From Candidatus Flexicrinis proximus (GTDB lineage: Bacteria > Chloroflexota > Anaerolineae > Aggregatilineales > Phototrophicaceae): a DNA stretch of 16,893 nucleotides. The notes beneath the pieces are model-generated. The model ran no database searches. It saw nothing but the letters and a program-made list of their open reading frames with translations, and was not told the origin of the DNA. This document shows, piece by piece, positions 7,450-15,019 of the stretch (its first letter is position 1; every line of letters starts with the position of its first letter). Made by a program: the position numbers and the translations under genes. Location: positions 1 to 16,893 of the forward strand of contig JADJQF010000035.1 in NCBI GenBank assembly GCA_016712885.1, in the 5' to 3' direction.

Positions 7450-7480
7450 AACCCCCGTTCCTACTCATGGAGCGGGGGTT
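7450..7480. terminator. urtA-urtB intergenic hairpin (attenuator candidate)
   Basis: AACCCCCGTTCC (7450-7461) pairs with GGAGCGGGGGTT (7469-7480): twelve pairs with one G-U, loop of seven. No T run follows, so partial termination or protection of the urtA message end is more likely than full termination. It lies 38 bases after the urtA stop. Confidence 0.6.
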
Positions 7481-7517
7481 AGGGCTGAAAGGCATCTCTA
7501 CAGAATAGGACGCGTGT

Positions 7518-8444
7518 ATGAACATCTTAGTCGCACAGATCTTCAACGGCCTCAGTATCGGGTCGATTCTGCTGTTGGCGGCGCTGGGACTGGCCTTCTC
7601 CTTTGGCCTGATGAAAGTCATCAACATGGCCTATGGTGAGTTCATCATGGTTGGCGCCTATGTCACCTATTTCTTTCAGACATTTCTTGCCGAACCCCTG
7701 CGTGGCGCAGACGGTCAGAAGGAGGGTCTGATCTTCGTGCTGTCGATCGCGGCAGCCTTCGTGATTTCCGGCGCCTTGGGTCTGTTACTCGAACGCTTCG
7801 TCATCCGCCGGCTGTACGGGCGTCCCCTCGACACCCTGCTTGCAACCTGGGGCATCGGCCTGATCCTTCAGCAGGCCGCCCGCAGCTACAGCCCGCGCAA
7901 CCTCCCGATCACATCTCCCGCCTGGCTGAATGGCCGGTGGGTTCCTGTTGAAGGCATCGGCTTCCCTTACGCGCGGCTGTTCATCATCGCCTTGGCGGTG
8001 ATCTGCGTCATCGGCGTTTACTGGTACCTGTATCACACTTCCAATGGCCGCAGGACGCGCGCCGTAATGCAGAACCGCGAGATGGCATCCGCGCTCGGCG
8101 TGCCGACCCGCCGCGTTGATGCTTACACCTTTGCGTTGGGCACCGGTTTGGCAGGCGTCGCCGGCTCCGCCCTGACCTTGATCGGTCAGATCGGGCCTCA
8201 GCTCGGCACCGGCTACATCGTGGACGCCTTCATGGTCGTCGTGCTGGGCGGCGTCGGCAGCCTGCCGGGAACCGTCCTCGCCGCCATGGTCATCGGCACC
8301 CTCAACCCGCTCTTTGAGCTGGGGATCGCCTCGGCCGGCTTCGACTCGGCCTTCTCGTTAGGCAAGGTTGCGGTCTTCCTGGTCATCATCGCCTTCCTGC
8401 AGTTCCGGCCAAATGGGCTGCTTGCCCTCCGCACCCGCTCGTAG
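7518..8444 (+). CDS. urtB: UrtB, urea ABC transporter permease
   Basis: UrtB is one of two membrane subunits of the urea importer, in the LivH branch of hydrophobic amino-acid-type permeases. It has 308 residues in one intact frame. It opens with an amphipathic NILVAQIFNGLSIGSILLLAALGLAFSFG stretch typical of the family (split here: first membrane segment ~13-31), followed by MKVINMAYGEFIMVGAY, ERFVIRRLYGRPLDTLLATWGIGLILQQ, and MQNREMASALGVPTRRVDAYTF, the cytoplasmic coupling region. GLAGVAGSAL and VVVLGGVGSLPGTVLAAMVIG follow near the C-terminus. ATG 7518 has AGGA at 7506-7509. The urtA stop is 105 bases upstream across a hairpin; urtC starts 13 bases downstream. The full UrtA partner makes urea, rather than branched amino acids, the likely substrate. 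Confidence 0.92.
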   Translation: MNILVAQIFNGLSIGSILLLAALGLAFSFGLMKVINMAYGEFIMVGAYVTYFFQTFLAEPLRGADGQKEGLIFVLSIAAAFVISGALGLLLERFVIRRLYGRPLDTLLATWGIGLILQQAARSYSPRNLPITSPAWLNGRWVPVEGIGFPYARLFIIALAVICVIGVYWYLYHTSNGRRTRAVMQNREMASALGVPTRRVDAYTFALGTGLAGVAGSALTLIGQIGPQLGTGYIVDAFMVVVLGGVGSLPGTVLAAMVIGTLNPLFELGIASAGFDSAFSLGKVAVFLVIIAFLQFRPNGLLALRTRS

Positions 8445-8457
8445 CATAGGGAACCTT

Positions 8458-9580
8458 ATGACTAAACGGTTATCGCTCCCCAATACACACGCGCTGGGCT
8501 TCATCGTCTGCGGCGTGATCCTCCTCGGCCTGCCCATGCTCATCTCCAACTATCAGGTCAATCTCCTGGGCCGCTTTCTGACCTATGCCATGGTCGCGGT
8601 CGGCCTCGACATGCTCTGGGGATACACCGGCATGCTCAGCCTCGGTCAGGGACTGTTCTTCTCGCTTGGCGCCTACTGCTTCGCCCTCTACCTTAACCTG
8701 GAGACGGCCGGCGCCAAACTTCCCGAATTCATGGGCCTGTACGGGGTAACCGAGCTGCCGTTCTTCTGGCAGCCGTTCTACTCGCCAATCTTCGCGGCCC
8801 TAGCCGCGGTCATCCTGCCCATGCTTATCGCCGGCGGTATCGGCTTTATGATCTTCCGCAGCCGTATTCAAGGCGTCTATTTCTCGATCATCACCCAGGC
8901 GTTGACCGCCATTTTCGCCTTGCTTCTGATCGGCCAGCAGCAGGTGATTAACGGCACCAACGGCATCACCGAGATGCGCACAATCTTCGGTGCGCGCCTG
9001 GCTGAACCCAATACCAAGGTGGCGCTCTATCTCGCAACCGTCGTCGCGCTGGGTGCTGTCTACCTTGGCTGCCGCGCTGTGATCCGCTCGCGCTTCGGCC
9101 GTCTGCTGATCGCCGTGCGTGACGACGAAAACCGTGTGCGCTTCATGGGCTATAACCCCGTGCTGATCAAGACGCTGGTCTTCATGCTCTCCGCGGGGAT
9201 CGCCGGTCTTGCGGGCATTCTGCTCGTCCCGCAGTTAGGCATCATCTCGCCCAAGCAGCTTGATATCGCCGCATCCATCGGGATCGTGATTTGGGTCGCC
9301 GTTGGCGGGCGGGGGCACGCTGATCGGCGCGATTCTGGGCGCGCTGCTGGTCAATACCGGCAAGAGCACCATCAGCACCTCTTACCCCGATATCTGGCAG
9401 TTAATCATGGGCGGGCTGTTCGTTGGCGTCGTGCTTCTATTCCCCAAAGGCATTGTCGGCTCGTCCACCGATGCGCTGCGCTGGCTCCGGCTCGACCGCC
9501 GAAAGGCCGTCGTGCGTCTTCCGGACGCGCCAACCATCGATGTTGAAGCGGCATTGATCAGCGAAGGGGGCAACCGGTGA
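8458..9580 (+). CDS. urtC: UrtC, urea ABC transporter permease (one frameshift)
   Basis: UrtC is the second membrane subunit, of LivM type, ~374 residues once corrected. ATG 8458 begins MTKRLSLPNTHALGF, with AGGGAA (8448-8453) close upstream. Visible: membrane segments from ~residue 15, MLWGYTGMLSLGQGLFFSLGAY, FRSRIQGVYFSIITQAL, NGTNGITE, and the cytoplasmic loop RFGRLLIAVRDDENRVRFMGYN. After IGIVIWVAVGG an extra base in the G-rich run at ~9302-9316 shifts frame; the next frame resumes GGTLIGAILGALLVNTGKS and ends at TGA 9578-9580. The run is a homopolymer-like GGCGGGCGGGGG, a typical indel-error site. The stop overlaps the urtD GTG start by four bases. Confidence 0.9.
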
Positions 9581-10335
9581 GCGACAAGATCCTCGATGTC
9601 CAAGGCGTGACCGTCAGCTTCGACGGCTTCAAGGTGCTGGACAATCTCGACTTTTCGATTGATCGCGGTGAACTGCGCTTTCTGATCGGGCCGAACGGCG
9701 CCGGAAAATCGACCCTCCTCGATATTATCACCGCCAAGACCCGCGCCGATAAAGGCAAAGTCACCTTTGACGGAAATATCAACGTCGGACGCGTCACCGA
9801 ACACCATCTTGTGCGCCACGGGATTGGGCGCAAATTCCAGACTCCGTCGGTCTTTGGAAGCCTGTCCGTCTTTGAAAACCTCGAAGTCGCCATCGGGTTT
9901 ATGAGCCCGATCCTCCAGCTCGGCGGCCAGCTTTCCGCCCCCCAGCGCGCCGCCGTCGAGCAAACGCTGGAGACCATTAACCTCCAGGATCTGCGCCACA
10001 CCCAGGCCGGTATCCTCGCCCACGGTCAGAAACAGTGGCTCGAAATCGGCATGCTCCTCATCCAGGAGCCCAAGCTCCTCTTGTTGGATGAGCCGGTGGC
10101 CGGGATGACCCGCCGCGAACGTGACTACACCGGCGAACTTCTGCACAAAATCGCCGCCGACCGTTCGATCCTCGTCGTCGAGCATGATATGGTCTTTGTC
10201 CGCCAGTTCGCTTCCACCGTCACCGTGCTGCACATGGGGAAACTGCTCCGCCAGGGGCCGGTCGAAGCGATTCAGGCCGACCCCGAAGTGATCGAAGTCT
10301 ATCTCGGCCGCAGTCACCAGCGCCCCGCAGCGTGA
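9577..10335 (+). CDS. urtD: UrtD, urea ABC transporter ATPase
   Basis: UrtD is one of two ATP-binding subunits driving urea import from the cytoplasmic face, LivG type. It has 252 residues in an intact frame. Walker A GPNGAGKST is at residues 38-46, the Q-loop lies in RKFQTPSVFGSLSVFENL (~85-102), the signature region is LAHGQKQWLEIG (147-158) in place of LSGGQ, as is usual for UrtD, Walker B with LLLLDEP is at 167-173, and the H-loop is EHD with His203. The GTG start at 9577 overlaps the urtC stop and is preceded by GAAGGGGG (9563-9570), so coupled translation is likely. urtE follows after 25 bases. Confidence 0.95.
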   Translation: MSDKILDVQGVTVSFDGFKVLDNLDFSIDRGELRFLIGPNGAGKSTLLDIITAKTRADKGKVTFDGNINVGRVTEHHLVRHGIGRKFQTPSVFGSLSVFENLEVAIGFMSPILQLGGQLSAPQRAAVEQTLETINLQDLRHTQAGILAHGQKQWLEIGMLLIQEPKLLLLDEPVAGMTRRERDYTGELLHKIAADRSILVVEHDMVFVRQFASTVTVLHMGKLLRQGPVEAIQADPEVIEVYLGRSHQRPAA

Positions 10336-10360
10336 AACACCCGCCTTCAGGAGGCTTGCC

Positions 10361-11068
10361 ATGTTATCCGTCACCAATCTGGAAGTGTTCTACGGTCAAA
10401 GTCGTATCCTCAACGATGTAACCATCGACGTCCCGAAAGGGCAGGTCGTGTGCCTCATGGGGCGCAATGGCGTCGGCAAGACCACACTGCTCAAGTCCGT
10501 GATGGGCCTGCTCAGAGCGCGTTCGGGACGCATCACCTTTGAGGGGACCGACATCACCACCTTTCCGTCGCATCGGCGCGCGGCCGCTGGCATCGGCTAT
10601 GTGCCGCAGGGCCGCGGGATCTTCCCGCATCTGACTGTTTACGAAAACTTGCTCATGGGCCTCGAAGCCCTCGACCAGCGCGATGTCAGGCACAACCAGT
10701 CCGCGCTCCATGAGGTTTACGAAATCTTCCCGGTGCTCAGGAAAATGGGCTCCCGCATGGCCGGGACGTTGAGCGGCGGCCAGCAGCAGCAGCTCGCCAT
10801 TGGCCGCGTCCTCATCCGTCGGCCCTCGCTCCTCCTGCTTGACGAGCCGACCGAAGGCATCCAGCCCAACATCGTGCAGGAGATCGAGACCCTGATCCAC
10901 ACCCTTCGCGAACGCAAGTCGATCGGCATCCTGCTCATCGAGCAGTTCCTCGACTTCGCCCTTGGCATCGCCGATACCTGCTATGTCATGGAGACCGGCC
11001 ATATCGTCTCCAGCGGCACCGTAAAAGACCTCGGACAGGACATCATCCGCGAACACCTGTCGGTCTAG
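10361..11068 (+). CDS. urtE: UrtE, urea ABC transporter ATPase
   Basis: UrtE is the second ATPase of the urea importer, LivF type. It has 235 residues in an intact frame. Walker A GRNGVGKTT is at 34-42, Q-loop GYVPQGRGIFPHLTVYENL (~79-97), signature LSGGQQQQLAIGR (137-149), and Walker B LLLLDEPTEGIQP (157-169). The usual switch histidine is replaced by Gln in LIEQFLDFA (~192-200), as is usual for the LivF/UrtE family. ATG 10361 follows a strong AGGAGG (10349-10354). It is the last urt gene; repeat copy 3 begins 52 bases after its stop. No urease or urea amidolyase gene is seen next to it. Confidence 0.95.
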   Translation: MLSVTNLEVFYGQSRILNDVTIDVPKGQVVCLMGRNGVGKTTLLKSVMGLLRARSGRITFEGTDITTFPSHRRAAAGIGYVPQGRGIFPHLTVYENLLMGLEALDQRDVRHNQSALHEVYEIFPVLRKMGSRMAGTLSGGQQQQLAIGRVLIRRPSLLLLDEPTEGIQPNIVQEIETLIHTLRERKSIGILLIEQFLDFALGIADTCYVMETGHIVSSGTVKDLGQDIIREHLSV

Positions 11069-11120
11069 CACCATCTTTGCACGTCCTTGGGTTTCCGCCC
11101 CGCTAGTGTCGGCACTTCAC

Positions 11121-11220
11121 CTCTCATCCGCGAAATGATCGGGCCGGCTCGATCGTTTCGCGGATGAGGGAGCCGAGAGGGTGAAAACCCTCTCGCGGAG
11201 GTGTGGAGGCAGCGCCTCCG
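11121..11220. repeat. Multi-hairpin intergenic repeat, copy 3 (full length)
   Basis: Three hairpins sit in a row. A: 11123-11141 pairs with 11150-11168, 19 pairs including one G-U, core CTCATCCGCGAAA with TTTCGCGGATGAG. B: CGAGAGGGT (11174-11182), GAAA tetraloop, ACCCTCTCG (11187-11195). C: GGAGGC (11205-11210), loop AGC, GCCTCC (11214-11219). It aligns with 14851-14950 without a gap, about 74 of 100 positions identical by hand count. Hairpin A could end urt transcription. Confidence 0.85.
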
Positions 11221-11265
11221 CAAACCAAAACGCATCAGCCTCAATCTACTAATACCCCTGAAATG

Positions 11266-11281
11266 ACGCGCTTCGGCGCGT
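11266..11281. terminator. UUCG-tetraloop hairpin upstream of the sugar operon
   Basis: ACGCGC (11266-11271), TTCG loop, GCGCGT (11276-11281) is an exceptionally stable small hairpin. TTCGTCGATT follows rather than a clean T run. It may be a weak terminator or a leader structure, 135 bases before the next start. Confidence 0.35.
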
Positions 11282-11415
11282 TCGTCGATTCACGCGGGTG
11301 TACTGGCTTGGCCTGCTCGACTTTCCCGCAAACGCGAGGTATCGTTAATTGAGGTGCCGCCGTGTCGCTGCGGCTCCATGTTGCAAATGCGACTCTTTAT
11401 AGAAGGAGAGCATGT

Positions 11416-12685
11416 ATGAATTTCCGTAAGTATGTTGGGATTGCACTCCTGATTGTGGCCGTCGTCGGGCTCTTCTCCGTCGCCGCCGCGCAGGATGCTC
11501 CAGCCGGCGATCTCGAGATCTTCTCGTGGTGGGCGGGTGGTGGCGAAGCGGCTGGGCTTGAAGCCCTGATCGCTCGTTTCTCGGAAATGTATCCCGGTGT
11601 CAACATCATTAACTCGGCCGTCTCTGGCGGCTCTGGCGTGAACGCGCGTGCCGTCTTGGCAACCCGCCTTCAGGCTGACGATCCTCCGGGCACTTTCCAG
11701 GTCCATGCCGGTTCGGCCCTCAATGACCTGTGGGTCGCCGCCGACAAGATGGAATCGCTCAATTTCATTTACGAAGCCAACGGTTGGTTGGAGCAGTATC
11801 CGCAGGGTCTGCTCGACCTCATCAGCGCCGACGGCGAGATCTATGCCGTTCCTGTGAATATCCACCGTTCGAACGTCATGTGGTACATCCCCGCCAATCT
11901 CGAAGAATGGGGCGTCACCGTCCCGGCCTCCTGGGAAGAATTCCTGACAGACACCTGCCCGACCCTCCAGGCCGCTGGCGTCGTGCCCCTCTCGGTCGGT
12001 CTGACGTGGACTCAGATGCACCTGTGGGAATCCGTTGCTCTGGCCGAGCTGGGCCCCGAAGCCTATGCCGGTCTGTGGACGGGTGATACGGCGTGGGACA
12101 GCGAAGAGGTTGCCGGTGTGTTCGACACCTATTCGCAGGTTCTCGCCTGCACCAATGACGACCGCGATGCCATCGACTGGCAGCCGGCAACCCTGATGGT
12201 TGTTGAGGGCGAAGCCGCCTTCAACGTCATGGGCGACTGGGCAGCAGGTTACCTGCTCGAACTCGGTCTCGAACCTGAGACTGGCTTCGGCTGGGTCGCA
12301 AGCCCCGGCACTGAAGGCTCGTTCATGATGTTGTCGGATGCCTTCGGCCTGCCCAAGGGCGCGCCGAATCGCGATGCAGTCGTCGCGTGGCTGACCTTCC
12401 TCGGCTCTGCCGAGGCGCAGGACATCTTCAATCCGCTCAAGGGCTCGCCCCGCGAACCTCACCGCGGATCTCAGCAATACCGAACTCTACAATGCCTACT
12501 TCCAGAGTGCCGCCGCCGACTGGTCGAGCAATGCCATTGTCGGTAGTCTGGCGCACGAAGCAGTGGGCGCCGGTGAATTCCAGAACGGTTTTGCCGAATT
12601 GATCGCTCAGTTGGGGGCCGGTGGTGAACCGGCGACTGCTGCGGCTGTCGCGGTTGAACTGGCTGCCGAAACGCTGGCCGAATAA
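11416..12685 (+). CDS. Glucose/mannose-type ABC transporter substrate-binding protein (one frameshift)
   Basis: This is an extracytoplasmic sugar-binding protein of the UgpB/MalE-like class (COG1653), closest in pattern to GtsA/GlcE glucose-mannose binders. ATG 11416 follows AAGGAGAG; residues 1-25 are a signal peptide ending AAAQ with no lipobox Cys. Visible: EIFSWWAGGGEAAGLEALI, YPGVNIINSAVSGGSGVNARAVLATRL (in the N-lobe), DPPGTFQVHAG, ISADGEIYAVPVNIHRSNVMWY, the segment LTWTQMHLWE, DWQPATLMVVEGEAAFNVMGDWAAGY, and DAFGLPKGAPN. Near 12445 an extra base shifts frame after NPLKGS; the next frame reads NLTADLSNTELYNAYF and ends AAETLAE at TAA 12683-12685. The corrected length is ~422, normal. 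Two permease genes follow in the same direction after a double hairpin. Confidence 0.9.
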
Positions 12686-12702
12686 GCGCTGGTTTGATCG
12701 GG

Positions 12703-12745
12703 GGTGGGTGAGACATGGAGGCCTTTACTCCACATCTCGTCCACC
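12703..12745. terminator. Long imperfect hairpin between sugar-binding protein and permease genes
   Basis: GGTGGGTGAGACATGGAG (12703-12720) pairs with 12728-12745 over 18 positions with two G-T wobbles and two mismatches, loop of seven. It starts 17 bases after the binding-protein stop. With no T run after it, it probably stabilises the upstream message's 3' end. Confidence 0.5.
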
Positions 12746-12768
12746 TCCGCATAAAGGGGTCTTTTCGG

Positions 12769-12799
12769 TCCTACGTACGGTTGCGTCCGTAGGATTTTT
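12769..12799 (+). terminator. Rho-independent terminator/attenuator before the sugar permease genes
   Basis: TCCTACG (12769-12775) and CGTAGGA (12788-12794) form the stem, with an inner ACG/CGT match, followed directly by TTTTT (12795-12799). It lies between the binding protein and permease genes, so partial read-through would give excess binding protein over membrane complex. Confidence 0.7.
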
Positions 12800-12814
12800 G
12801 TTCAGGAGGTTGCT

Positions 12815-13936
12815 ATGGCTCGCTTTCCTTTCCGCCTAAGTGGTCATCAGCAGGCCGTTTTAGTACTTATTCCTTCTGTTATCGTGCTTGCGATTTTTGT
12901 CTATGGCTTCATCGGCTGGACTGCCTATACCTCGCTCACCGATGCCAAGCTCTCGAGCGGTCCCGGCGACTTCATCGGTCTGAAAAATTACACCGACCTC
13001 CTGACTGGCCTCCGCTTCGAGCGTTTTCGTACCGACATGGTCAACACCGTCTTCTTCACCGCCATGTTCATCGGTCTGTGTCTGGGGGTCGGCCTGCTGC
13101 TTGCCGTATTGCTCGACCAAAAAGTTGTTGGCGAAGGCGTCTTCCGCACCATCTACTTATTTCCGATGGCGCTCTCCTTTATCGTCACCGGAGTGGTCTG
13201 GAAATGGCTGTATCACCCCACAAAAGGGTTAAACGCCCTTCCCACCCTCATCGGTCAGCCCGCCGGAGAGTTCAAATGGTTCATCAGTCAGGATCAATGG
13301 CTCCAGTTTAGCTGGCAGGACCTCGGCGTCATCTACATCCCGGCCTTCGTCCTGATCGTCGATGCGATCATGGCCTTCATTCTCATCCGCTGGAATCGCC
13401 GTGGCGGACAGATGCCTCGTTTCGCGGTTGCCGGCGTCCTGCTCCTGAATACCTGGGTGCTCTTGAACGGCCCGCGGGACTTGACGACGCTCAGGCTGCC
13501 GGAGACTCACGGCTTCAACCTCGCGCTTATTGCTGTCGTCCTCGCCGCAAGCTGGCAGATGTCCGGCTATACCATGGCCATGTATCTGGCTGGCCTGCGC
13601 GGCATCCCGGATGACCTGCGCGAGGCTGCCCGCGTCGATGGCGCAAGTGAATGGCAGATTTACCGCTATGTGATTCTTCCGCTCCTTCAGCCCATCACGC
13701 TCAGCGCCATGATCATTCTCGGCCACATCTCCCTCAAGATCTTCGACCTCATCGTCGGCATGGGCGGCTTCGATAACCCCTATATCGACATGCCTGGCGT
13801 CAATATGTTCGTCACGGCTTTCCGTGGCGACTCGACCGGTCGCGGTGCGGCCATCGCTATGGTGCTGCTCGTCATGGTTGCCTCCGTCATCGTGCCTTAT
13901 CTGCGCTCGGCGCTCCGATCGGAGACTGAACTATGA
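12815..13936 (+). CDS. Sugar ABC transporter permease 1 (GtsB/MalF type) with central insertion
   Basis: This membrane subunit of the sugar importer has 373 residues in an intact frame. Hydrophobic segments lie at about 14-36, 76-100, 109-130, 171-192, 203-219, 235-262, 294-314 and 345-365. The EAA coupling loop is at 267-293 (DDLREAARVDGASEWQIY followed by RYVILPLLQP), which docks onto the ATPase. LFPMALSFIVTGVVWKW (115-131) and HISLKIFDLIVGM (304-316) match glucose-type permeases. Length exceeds the usual ~300 because residues ~165-235 add material including two apparent extra membrane segments. ATG 12815 follows AGGAGG (12804-12809), three to five bases beyond a terminator. Its TGA overlaps the next ATG as ATGA. 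Confidence 0.9.
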   Translation: MARFPFRLSGHQQAVLVLIPSVIVLAIFVYGFIGWTAYTSLTDAKLSSGPGDFIGLKNYTDLLTGLRFERFRTDMVNTVFFTAMFIGLCLGVGLLLAVLLDQKVVGEGVFRTIYLFPMALSFIVTGVVWKWLYHPTKGLNALPTLIGQPAGEFKWFISQDQWLQFSWQDLGVIYIPAFVLIVDAIMAFILIRWNRRGGQMPRFAVAGVLLLNTWVLLNGPRDLTTLRLPETHGFNLALIAVVLAASWQMSGYTMAMYLAGLRGIPDDLREAARVDGASEWQIYRYVILPLLQPITLSAMIILGHISLKIFDLIVGMGGFDNPYIDMPGVNMFVTAFRGDSTGRGAAIAMVLLVMVASVIVPYLRSALRSETEL

Positions 13937-14811
13937 CCGCCCAACCCGCCGTCGCCGCGATCAGCCCTTCTCCGTTCGGATTGCTTCGCCTCCGCCGCTC
14001 GATTGCCCGTGTCATCGTTTACGCACTGCTCGTTACGTTTGCCGTGATCTTCCTGATCCCGGTCTATATGCTCCTGGTGACCGGCTTCAAGGACTTCTCT
14101 CAGGTAAGCCTCTCGACCATGTGGAACTTCCCGACACTCTTCAGTCTGGACGGTTTCAGGGAGGCCTTCGACAAGCTCAGCCCGAACCTTGTCAACAGCT
14201 TTGTGCTGGTGATCCCCGCCACGCTCCTCTCGGCATTCATCGGCTCGATTAACGGTTACGTACTGTCCAAATGGAAGTTCCGCGGGGCAAACATCCTATT
14301 CCCGCTCATGCTGTTCGGCATGTTTATCCCCTATCAGGCCATCCTGATCCCGCTCGTCCAGTTCCTTGGCTCGATCCACCTCTATGGCAACATCTCCGGC
14401 CTGATCGCCGTCAACGTCATCTACGGTATTCCGATCACCACGCTCATATTCCGCAACTACTACGCGGAAGTCCCGACCGAAATGCTTGAGGCGGGCGCCA
14501 TCGACGGTGCAGGCTTTTTCGGCATCTACCGCCACATCATCTTCCCGGTGTCTGCGCCGGCCTTTGTAGTCGTAGTCATCTGGCAGTTCACCCAGATCTG
14601 GAATGAGTTCATGTTCGCCGTCAGTATTGTCACGGCTGCCGACAAAGTCCCGATCACCGTCGCCCTGCAAAATCTCTCCGGTGCTCAGGTGGTCGAATGG
14701 AACGTGCAGATGGCAGGGGCATTCCTGGCCGCGCTGCCCACCTTGCTCGTCTACATCATCCTGGGCAGATACTTCATTCGTGGGTTGCTGGCGGGCAGCG
14801 TCAAGGGCTGA
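13933..14811 (+). CDS. Sugar ABC transporter permease 2 (GtsC/MalG type)
   Basis: This second membrane subunit has 292 residues in an intact frame. The first membrane segment is at ~26-50 (VIVYALLVTFAVIFLIPVY), then SLDGFREAF, NSFVLVIPATLLSAFIGSI (~88-106), YVLSKWKFRGAN, and MFIPYQAILIPLVQF (~130-144). The EAA loop is at 181-209 (PTEMLEAGAIDGAGFFGIY, then RHIIFPVSAP), and WQFTQIWNEFMFA is near 217-229. The MalG-like end RYFIRGLLAGSVKG is present. ATG 13933 shares ATGA with the permease 1 stop, so translation is coupled. No ATPase gene follows: the operon ends and repeat copy 4 begins 39 bases later. A MsmX/UgpC-type ATPase encoded elsewhere would be expected. Confidence 0.92.
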   Translation: MTAQPAVAAISPSPFGLLRLRRSIARVIVYALLVTFAVIFLIPVYMLLVTGFKDFSQVSLSTMWNFPTLFSLDGFREAFDKLSPNLVNSFVLVIPATLLSAFIGSINGYVLSKWKFRGANILFPLMLFGMFIPYQAILIPLVQFLGSIHLYGNISGLIAVNVIYGIPITTLIFRNYYAEVPTEMLEAGAIDGAGFFGIYRHIIFPVSAPAFVVVVIWQFTQIWNEFMFAVSIVTAADKVPITVALQNLSGAQVVEWNVQMAGAFLAALPTLLVYIILGRYFIRGLLAGSVKG

Positions 14812-14850
14812 AGCGGTCTACGCACTTTGGCAGGATTTTGCACTCTTCCG

Positions 14851-14950
14851 CCTCCCATAGCGAAATGATCAGGCTTGCCCGATTATTTCGCCGGGAAGGG
14901 AGTCTAGACGGTGACAACCCTCTCGCGGTGGCAAGGAGGCAGCGCCTCCA
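14851..14950. repeat. Multi-hairpin intergenic repeat, copy 4 (full length)
   Basis: It is collinear with copy 3 over 100 bases without a gap. Hairpin A keeps CGAAATGATC (14861-14870) and GAT..TTTCG (14881-14890) with GGC/GCC at the tip; outer CTCCC and GGGAG also pair. Hairpin B is imperfect around GGT-GACA-ACC (14910-14919). Hairpin C is identical in stem and loop, GGAGGC-AGC-GCCTCC (14935-14949). A small CAACC-GTGT-GGTTG hairpin (14955-14968) follows. It lies between convergent genes and could end both transcripts. Confidence 0.85.
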
Positions 14951-15019
14951 CTAACAACCGTGTGGTTGGCCCTGTTTCTGGTCACGAACGTCGCAGCGGG
15001 CAGGGGTGGCTCGGCCAGC

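Larger units (their letters stand above)
11069..11415. other. 347-base intergenic stretch between urtE and the sugar-binding protein gene
   Basis: It contains repeat copy 3 (11121-11220), a UUCG-loop hairpin (11266-11281) and about 110 further bases up to the AAGGAGAG ribosome site (11403-11410) of the next gene. A promoter for the sugar operon is expected here, but I see no convincing -35/-10 pair. Confidence 0.5.

Noticed and set aside
9382..10377. 331-codon open frame on the - strand over urtD
   Set aside because: Shadow of urtC/urtD, whose ATPase motifs are unmistakable on the + strand.
10364..11074. 236-codon open frame on the - strand over urtE
   Set aside because: Shadow of the intact urtE gene.
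11362..11415. Earlier GTG start for the sugar-binding protein
   Set aside because: It would put 18 residues before the signal peptide; the AAGGAGAG spacing points to ATG 11416.
11290..12477. 395-codon open frame on the - strand
   Set aside because: Exactly antisense to the sugar-binding gene; high-GC codon bias keeps the opposite frame open, and the translation has no recognisable motif.
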